A program made the position numbers and the translations under genes. Under the pieces are notes generated by a model, which was given only the letters and a program-made list of their open reading frames with translations, ran no database searches and had not been told where the DNA came from. 64,000 nucleotides of DNA from Chromatocurvus halotolerans (GTDB taxonomy: Bacteria > Pseudomonadota > Gammaproteobacteria > Pseudomonadales > Halieaceae): assembly GCF_004340525.1 (NCBI RefSeq), contig NZ_SLWX01000005.1, positions 124,001 through 188,000 on the forward strand, given 5' to 3'. Numbering within the stretch: the first letter of the stretch is position 1; every line of letters begins with the position of its first letter. Below, piece after piece: positions 58,322 through 64,000 of the stretch.

Positions 58322-59409
58322 TTCAGGACTCCTTCACAGCGCTCGACCACCGCATCGGTCGCCATGGGCATGGCGCAGGCAGCGGCCTTGCGCGACATGT
58401 CAGCCAGCCGCTGCGGGTTGCGCAGCAGGGCAAGAATCTCGTCGGCCAGACCCTGTGCCGTCAGCGATGCCTGCGGCAGCAGCAGGGCGGCACCGCGATC
58501 GGTCAGGTAAAGCGCGTTGCGGCGCTGGTGGTCATCGATCGCGTGCGGCAACGGCACCAGCAGCGACGGGCGCGACATCACCGCCAGTTCGGCCACGGTC
58601 AGCGCACCGGCCCGACACAGCACCAGGTCGGCCCAGGCGTAGGCCTCTGCCATATCTTCGATAAACGGCGCGCAGCGCACACCCTCCAGCCCGGCCTGCG
58701 CATAGGCGCTGGCCGTGGCGTCGGCGTGGGCGTCGCCACACTGGTGCCACACCACGGGCAGTGGGTCGCAGCCCGCCGCCTGCAGGGCCAGCAGCATCTG
58801 GGGCATCAGCTGGTTGATGGGGCGCGCGCCGAGACTGCCGCCCAGTACCAGCAGATGCAGCGGCCGCGAACCATCGTAGAACCACTGCCGTGACCGCGCC
58901 GTCGCCAGCAGTTCGGCACGCACGGGATTGCCGACAAAGTCGCCGCCGTGGCGTGCCGGGAAGGCGTCGGGGAATCCGGCCAGGCGGACCGAGGCAAACG
59001 GCGCCAGCAGCCGGTTGGTGGTGCCGGCGACGGCGTTCTGTTCGTGCAGCACCAGCGGACGACGCAGCAGGCGGGCGACGAGACCCACCGGCCCCGACGC
59101 GTATCCCCCCATGCCGATGACGCAGCCGGGCGCGCTGCGCAGAACCAGCCAGAAGGCCATGACCACCGACACCAGCAGTGCGAGCACCCCGCGCAGCGTA
59201 TCGACAGCGCCTTTGCCGCGCAGGCCGCGCACCGGCAGGTGATGCAGCGGGAAACCGGCGGCGGGTACCACGCGACCCTCCAGGCCGCGACGGGTGCCCA
59301 CCCACTCAACCCGGTAACCGCGCGCCAGCAGCGCCTTGGCAACCGCGAGCGCCGGATAGACATGGCCGCCGGTACCGCCGGCAAGAATCAGTATCAGCGG
59401 GGCGCTCAT
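58318..59409 (-). CDS. murG: UDP-GlcNAc:lipid I N-acetylglucosaminyltransferase
   Basis: MurG converts lipid I to lipid II on the inner face of the membrane. The ATG at 59409 overlaps the ftsW stop by 4 bases; an ORF continuing in frame into ftsW (to 60723) is a read-through, not the gene. The 363-residue protein has the N-terminal [34 protein letters not shown], and [15 protein letters not shown], with [26 protein letters not shown] in the C-terminal domain. Normal order in the cluster. Confidence 0.97.
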   Translation of the reverse strand: MSAPLILILAGGTGGHVYPALAVAKALLARGYRVEWVGTRRGLEGRVVPAAGFPLHHLPVRGLRGKGAVDTLRGVLALLVSVVMAFWLVLRSAPGCVIGMGGYASGPVGLVARLLRRPLVLHEQNAVAGTTNRLLAPFASVRLAGFPDAFPARHGGDFVGNPVRAELLATARSRQWFYDGSRPLHLLVLGGSLGARPINQLMPQMLLALQAAGCDPLPVVWHQCGDAHADATASAYAQAGLEGVRCAPFIEDMAEAYAWADLVLCRAGALTVAELAVMSRPSLLVPLPHAIDDHQRRNALYLTDRGAALLLPQASLTAQGLADEILALLRNPQRLADMSRKAAACAMPMATDAVVERCEGVLK

Positions 59410-60533
59410 GTCCGGCCTCCCGTGCGGCTCTCGCTCTCGATGCGCAGAACAATCGCCAGCAGGCAGAAACACATCACCAGCGCACTGCCGCCGTAGCTGA
59501 CAAAGGGCAGCGTCAGCCCCTTGGTCGGCAGCAGGCCGGAGCTTGCGCCCATGTTGATAAACGCCTGGCCGGCGAACATCATCGCCACGCCGTAGCAGAC
59601 GTAGCTGGCGAAGGTATCGCCGGCGCGCGCCGCGGCGCGGCCGATCGCCCCGATGCGCAGCACCAGCAGGAGAACCAGGACCAGCAGGCTGAGGGCGCCG
59701 ATGAATCCGGTCTCCTCCGCCCAGATGGAAAAGACGAAATCGGTGTGTGCCTCGGGCAGGTAGAACAGCTTCTGCACGCTGTTGCCAAGGCCAACGCCAA
59801 ACCATTCCCCGCGGCCAAAGGCGATCAGCGACTGCACCAGCTGAAAGCCACTGCCGTAGGGATCCGCCCAGGGATCCGTATACGCCGTCAGGCGCTGCAG
59901 ACGGTAGGGCGCGGTCACAATCAGTCCGGCCAGACCCAGAATGCTGAGCGCCACGACGATAAAGAAGTGCAGCAGCTTCATTCCCGCCAGGAACAGCAGG
60001 CCGAAGGCCGTTCCCAGCACAATGACAGTGGCCCCGAAGTCGGGCTCGAACAGCAGCAGCAGTGCCACCACGCCGAGCACGAACATGGGTCTGAGAAAAC
60101 CCTGCCACTGCTCGCGGACAGCCGCTTCCTGTCGCACCAGATAGCCCGACAGGAACAGAATACTGCTGGCCTTCACCACCTCGGAGGGCTGCAGCGTGAA
60201 GGGCCCCATGGGCAGCCAGCGCTGGCTGCCGTTGACGTCCTTGCCGATGCCAGGCACCAGAACCAGCGCCAGCAGCGCCAGCGACAGCACCAGCCAGAGC
60301 CAGGCCGTGTGATACCAGAAGATGGATGGCATGCGGTAAACCAGCACGGCACAGATCAGTGACACCGCGAGATAGAAGCCGTGGCGCTGCGCGTGGTGCC
60401 AGGGGTTGGCAAAGTTCTGCTCGGCGTAACCGATGGACGCCGAGGTAATCGCCACCAGCCCGAGCAGGGCCAGGCTGCCGCCAAACAGCAGCAGCAGGGG
60501 ATCGACGGCGATCGTGTTGCGCCCGGTGCTCAT
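59406..60533 (-). CDS. ftsW: Septal peptidoglycan polymerase FtsW (SEDS family)
   Basis: FtsW polymerises septal glycan strands together with FtsI. The 375-residue protein has about ten membrane spans. Signature segments are GLVAITSASIGYAEQNF near the start, VNGSQRWLPMGPFTLQPSEVVKASSILFLS (SEDS catalytic area with Asp expected nearby), LLFEPDFGATVIVLGTA, and INMGASSGLLPTKGLTLPFVSYGGSAL at the end. The cytoplasmic start is short. It overlaps murG and murD by 4 bases each. Confidence 0.96.
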   Translation of the reverse strand: MSTGRNTIAVDPLLLLFGGSLALLGLVAITSASIGYAEQNFANPWHHAQRHGFYLAVSLICAVLVYRMPSIFWYHTAWLWLVLSLALLALVLVPGIGKDVNGSQRWLPMGPFTLQPSEVVKASSILFLSGYLVRQEAAVREQWQGFLRPMFVLGVVALLLLFEPDFGATVIVLGTAFGLLFLAGMKLLHFFIVVALSILGLAGLIVTAPYRLQRLTAYTDPWADPYGSGFQLVQSLIAFGRGEWFGVGLGNSVQKLFYLPEAHTDFVFSIWAEETGFIGALSLLVLVLLLVLRIGAIGRAAARAGDTFASYVCYGVAMMFAGQAFINMGASSGLLPTKGLTLPFVSYGGSALVMCFCLLAIVLRIESESRTGGRT

Positions 60534-61915
60534 GCGACACCTCCACGCAGGTCGCGCACCGCCGCGGCAAAGGCATCGCCGCGCTCGCCGTAGTTACGGA
60601 ACATGTCGAAGCTGGCGCAGGCCGGAGACAGCAGCACGCAGTCACCGGCAACCGCCATTGACGCCGCCGCCTGCACCGCCTGCTGCAGGCTGTCGCAGTG
60701 CCGCACGGGGACCGCGTCGCCAAGGTCGCGCGCCAGCTGCCCCGCCGTCTCGCCGATCAGCAGCACCCCTTTGCAGTGCGCCGCGACGGGCTGCCTGAGA
60801 TCGGTAAAATCTCCACCTTTGCCGCGCCCACCGGCGATCAGCACCAGGTTGCGCCCCTGTCCCATGCCCTCGATCGCCGCCCGCGCCGCACCGACGTTGG
60901 TTGCCTTGGAATCGTTGACCCAGCGCACGCCCCGGTGCACCGCCACCAGCTGGCAGCGATGCGGCAGGCCCTGGAAATCGCGCAGCGCACTGAGCATGGC
61001 CGCCATCGGCAGCCCCGCGCTGTGGCCGATTGCCACCGCGGCCAGGGCATTGGCCAGGTTATGGCGCCCGGCAAGCGCAATCTCCGTGACCGGCATGAGG
61101 TCGTCAAAGCCTCGCGCCAGCCACTCCACGCCGTCATCGTCGCGATGAATACCGAAACCGTGCAGGTCCGGCTCGCGCAGACGCCAGGCGCTGACCTGCA
61201 TGCCGTCGCCGCCAGGAGGAATGGTCAGGGGATCGTCCGAGTTGACTACCGCATGGTGGCAGCCGCGGAATATGCGGTGCTTGGCCTGGTGATAGCGCGG
61301 CATGCTGCCGTGGCGATCGAGGTGGTCGGCACTCAGATTGAGCACACAGGCCACAGCCAGGTTGAGAGAATCGCTGCGTTCCAGCTGAAAACTGGAGAGC
61401 TCCAGCACATACAGATCACGCTCGTCTGCCAGCAGGTCCAGGGCCGGCGGGCCCAGGTTGCCACCGACACCGGCATTCATGCCCGCGGCCTGCGCCATGG
61501 CGCCGACCAGCGCCGTCACCGTGGATTTGGCATTTGAGCCTGTGATGCCGATCACCGGCGCCTGCGCGGCTTCCACAAACAGGTCGGCATCGCCGCGGAT
61601 GACGGCGCCGGCAGCGACTGCCTCCTGCAGAAACGGCAGATCCGGCGCCAGCCCCGGACTGACGATCAATTCGGCGGCCGCGTTCAGCAGAGACTGGGGA
61701 ATGCCCCCGGCGAACACACTGACGTCCGGGAATTCATCGCGCAGCTGCGCCAGCCCCGGCGGCTCGTCGCGGGTATCCACCACGGCGAAGCGCTCGCCGC
61801 GATGCGCCAGATAGCGCACCACGGACAGGCCGGTATCGCCAAGGCCCACGACAATACGCTGGGCGCTGCTGGCGATAATGCCGTCGCTCGTGGATTGTCC
61901 GGCGGCGCTCATCAT
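60530..61915 (-). CDS. murD: UDP-N-acetylmuramoyl-L-alanine--D-glutamate ligase
   Basis: MurD adds D-glutamate to the stem peptide. The 461-residue enzyme has the N-terminal [22 protein letters not shown], the P-loop [16 protein letters not shown] (the Asn-Ala-Lys variant usual in gammaproteobacteria), [27 protein letters not shown], and the C-terminal [21 protein letters not shown]. The last [22 protein letters not shown] is also complete. It is coupled to mraY and ftsW by 4-base overlaps. Confidence 0.97.
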   Translation of the reverse strand: MMSAAGQSTSDGIIASSAQRIVVGLGDTGLSVVRYLAHRGERFAVVDTRDEPPGLAQLRDEFPDVSVFAGGIPQSLLNAAAELIVSPGLAPDLPFLQEAVAAGAVIRGDADLFVEAAQAPVIGITGSNAKSTVTALVGAMAQAAGMNAGVGGNLGPPALDLLADERDLYVLELSSFQLERSDSLNLAVACVLNLSADHLDRHGSMPRYHQAKHRIFRGCHHAVVNSDDPLTIPPGGDGMQVSAWRLREPDLHGFGIHRDDDGVEWLARGFDDLMPVTEIALAGRHNLANALAAVAIGHSAGLPMAAMLSALRDFQGLPHRCQLVAVHRGVRWVNDSKATNVGAARAAIEGMGQGRNLVLIAGGRGKGGDFTDLRQPVAAHCKGVLLIGETAGQLARDLGDAVPVRHCDSLQQAVQAAASMAVAGDCVLLSPACASFDMFRNYGERGDAFAAAVRDLRGGVA

Positions 61916-62994
61916 CTCAGCTTCAACGTGGCCAGCCCGATCAGGACCAGCATGACGGTAATGATCCAGAAACGCACAATGACTCGCGGCTCTGGCCAGC
62001 CCTTGAGCTCGTAGTGGTGGTGGATGGGGGCCATGCGGAAAATACGCTTGCCCGTCAGCTTGAAAGACGCCACCTGGAGAATGACCGACACCGTCTCCAG
62101 TACGAAGATCCCGCCCATGATGAAGAACACGATTTCATGGCGGGTGATCACGGCGACCGTCCCCAGCGCGGCGCCTAGCGCCAGGGCACCTACGTCGCCC
62201 ATGAAGACCTGTGCGGGATAGGTATTGAACCAGAGGAAGCCGAGGCCGGCGCCGGCGATGGCACCGCAGAACACGGCCAGCTCGCCGCTGCCGGCAACAT
62301 AGGGAATATGCAGGTAATCGGCGAAATCGACGTGCCCGGTGAGATAGGCAATCAGCCCCAGTGCAGTACCCACCAGCACCGTGGGCAGAATGGCGAGGCC
62401 GTCGAGACCGTCCGTGAGATTCACCGCATTGCTGGCGCCGACAATCACGAAATAGCTCAGCAGGAGGAAGAGCAGGCCCAGCTCGATGATCACGTCCTTG
62501 AAGAACGGCACGTACAGCTGTGTGGTAACCGGCACATCCACCACGAAGTAGAGAAACAATGCCGCAGAGAGACCGATAACGGATTGCCAGAGGTATTTCC
62601 AGCGCGCCGGCAGTCCCCGGGAATCCCGCGCGACCACCTTGCGATAGTCATCCACCCAGCCGACGGCGCCAAACAGCCCCGTGACCAGCAGCGCCACCCA
62701 GACGTACAGGTTAGACAGGTCCGCCCAGAGGAGCGTGCTGACCGCGATGGCAACCAGTATCAGCGCACCGCCCATGGTCGGCGTGCCGGATTTTCCCAGA
62801 TGGGTCTGCGGGCCATCGCTGCGCACGGCCTGCCCCACCTGGTAATGGTTCAGACGCCGTATCATGACCGGACCGACCATCAGGGAAATCAGCAGCGCCG
62901 TTACCGCGGCAAGAATCCCGCGCAGGGTCAGGTACTGGAAAACCGCAAAAAAGGATTCATAGCGCGTCAGGAAATCGGCGAACAGCATCAGCAC
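61912..62994 (-). CDS. mraY: Phospho-MurNAc-pentapeptide transferase MraY
   Basis: MraY makes lipid I by joining phospho-MurNAc-pentapeptide to undecaprenyl phosphate. The 360-residue protein has ten spans, with the catalytic and Mg sites in [45 protein letters not shown], and [20 protein letters not shown]. Its start overlaps the murF end by 7 bases. Length and motif order are normal. Confidence 0.97.
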   Translation of the reverse strand: MLMLFADFLTRYESFFAVFQYLTLRGILAAVTALLISLMVGPVMIRRLNHYQVGQAVRSDGPQTHLGKSGTPTMGGALILVAIAVSTLLWADLSNLYVWVALLVTGLFGAVGWVDDYRKVVARDSRGLPARWKYLWQSVIGLSAALFLYFVVDVPVTTQLYVPFFKDVIIELGLLFLLLSYFVIVGASNAVNLTDGLDGLAILPTVLVGTALGLIAYLTGHVDFADYLHIPYVAGSGELAVFCGAIAGAGLGFLWFNTYPAQVFMGDVGALALGAALGTVAVITRHEIVFFIMGGIFVLETVSVILQVASFKLTGKRIFRMAPIHHHYELKGWPEPRVIVRFWIITVMLVLIGLATLKLR

Positions 62995-64000
62995 GACAGT
63001 GTCTCCTCGGGCCGCAGTGCCGCGAGCACCTGTTCCATCGCGGCGCCGCGCGACCCCTTCACCAGAATCGTCGCTGCCCCCGCGCTCCAGTCTTCCGCGG
63101 CGGCAATCGCCTCGGCGTTGCCGGCAAACCAGCGTGACCCGTCACCGAACGCCGTGGTCGCCGCCTGCACTGCCGCGCCCACACCGACAAAGCGATCAAT
63201 GCCGCGCTCCTTCGCGTAGCGCCCGACCGCGGCATGCTCCTGCGCGCTCTGATCACCCAGCTCCAGCATGGCGCCGAGAACCAGCACCCGCGGACCGTCA
63301 CAGCCGGCGAGGACATCGATCGCCGCACGCACAGAAGCGGGGTTGGCGTTATAGGCATCATCAATCAGGCTGATGCCGCCCCGGCCCGGACACCGCTGCA
63401 GGCGACCCGCAGTCGGTTGCACGTCGCCCAGTCCGTCAGCGATATCGGCCACGCTCAAGCCACAGGCGATTGCCGCCGCCGCTGTGGCCAGCGCATTGCT
63501 GACACTGTGCTCACCGGGCACCGGCAGCAGAACCCGCGCGCTGTCACCCGCATGCTGCAGCAGGAAGCGGCAGTGGTCGGGGCCGAGCTCGATGTCCGAC
63601 GCACTCACCGAAGCCATCGCCTGCAGGCCGTAGCTGATGATCCGGGCGCCGGTGGCCCGGGCGCGTGCCGTCCAGGCCTGGGCGAACGGCGAGTCGGCGT
63701 TGACAATGGCAACGCCCTGGGGCGTAAGCCGATCGTAGATTTCCCCTTTCGCCTCTACCACCGCCTGCAGACTGCCAAAGCCCTCGATGTGAGCGGCAGA
63801 GGCGTTCAGCAGCATGGCGATGTCGGGCACGGCGAGTCGACACAGGTAATCGATGTGACCCCTGCCGCGGGCGCCCATTTCCACCACCGCGATACCGTCA
63901 TCGGGAGACAGTCGCAGCAGCGTCAGCGGCACGCCGATTTCGTTGTTGAGGTTACCGGTCGTGGCCAGCACCCGGTCCCGGCGCGCGAGAACCGTGGACA
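62988..64000 (-). CDS. murF: UDP-MurNAc-tripeptide D-Ala-D-Ala ligase MurF (5' end outside window)
   Basis: MurF adds D-Ala-D-Ala to complete the pentapeptide. The frame is open up to base 64000, so the N-terminal domain and P-loop lie outside the window; a GTG at 63971 is internal. The visible 336 residues start [30 protein letters not shown] (split here by the family's conserved Asn-Asn-Glu), then [27 protein letters not shown], and [21 protein letters not shown]. The [15 protein letters not shown] and [12 protein letters not shown] segments are typical. It is the most upstream cluster gene seen. Confidence 0.95.
   Translation of the reverse strand, partial: STVLARRDRVLATTGNLNNEIGVPLTLLRLSPDDGIAVVEMGARGRGHIDYLCRLAVPDIAMLLNASAAHIEGFGSLQAVVEAKGEIYDRLTPQGVAIVNADSPFAQAWTARARATGARIISYGLQAMASVSASDIELGPDHCRFLLQHAGDSARVLLPVPGEHSVSNALATAAAAIACGLSVADIADGLGDVQPTAGRLQRCPGRGGISLIDDAYNANPASVRAAIDVLAGCDGPRVLVLGAMLELGDQSAQEHAAVGRYAKERGIDRFVGVGAAVQAATTAFGDGSRWFAGNAEAIAAAEDWSAGAATILVKGSRGAAMEQVLAALRPEETLSC

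Noticed and set aside
59410-60723. Upstream extension of murG into a protein of 801 residues
   Set aside because: The extension overlaps ftsW in another frame, while the ATG at 59409 overlaps the ftsW stop in the usual ATGA manner and gives the family-length protein.

Overview
The window is a dense, GC-rich bacterial chromosome segment with no rRNA, tRNA, CRISPR array or recognisable insertion sequence. Gene content and order point to a gammaproteobacterium. It has the dcw cell-wall/division cluster followed by lpxC, secA, argJ and mutT, then coaE-pilDCBA, a nadC/ampD divergent pair, a complete gspC-N type II secretion operon, an LPS gene (lpxC) and TPP-riboswitch-controlled TonB uptake. This resembles pseudomonad-like and marine gammaproteobacteria; a genus cannot be fixed from sequence reading alone.

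Layout. 1-6.1 kb: the 3' part of rsmE, msrA, then a plus-strand run of a VWA protein, a membrane J-domain protein, a small protein, htpX, a DUF1499 membrane protein, an S1C serine protease with PDZ domain, and a 26-residue membrane peptide. This looks like an envelope proteostasis group. 6.1-11.1 kb: a secreted small protein, cardiolipin synthase and two sodium-coupled transporters (AgcS and NSS types). 11.2-22.9 kb: gspC-D-E-F-G-H-I-J-K-L-M-N on the minus strand in canonical order with overlapping ends, closed by a 59-residue rubredoxin. 23.0-26.4 kb: sat and cysC (PAPS synthesis), a 58-residue membrane protein and a degenerate GGDEF protein.

26.5-30.7 kb: a sigma-70-like promoter, a TPP riboswitch, a TonB receptor, a thiamine-kinase-like phosphotransferase and ketopantoate reductase, forming a cofactor uptake/salvage operon. 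30.7-34.4 kb: a Ser/Thr kinase and, upstream in the same operon, a 758-residue protein that joins an apparently intact AmpD amidase to an FHA-like segment and a sigma-54 activator. This is the most unusual object in the window. 34.5-41.2 kb: nadC, then rraA coupled to an acyl-CoA dehydrogenase, a divergent LysR regulator and malate synthase G.

41.4-46.8 kb: a sigma-54-type promoter, pilA with its terminator, pilB, pilC, pilD and coaE. PilD should process both PilA and the Gsp pseudopilins of the window. 46.8-47.1 kb: a gene-free stretch with a 130-bp element bounded by 32-bp inverted repeats. 47.1-64 kb, minus strand: mutT, argJ, secA, lpxC, ftsZ, ftsA, ftsQ, ddlB, murC, murG, ftsW, murD, mraY and a 5'-truncated murF. 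Start codons are my choices from Shine-Dalgarno spacing and family N-termini; where they are uncertain the entry says so.
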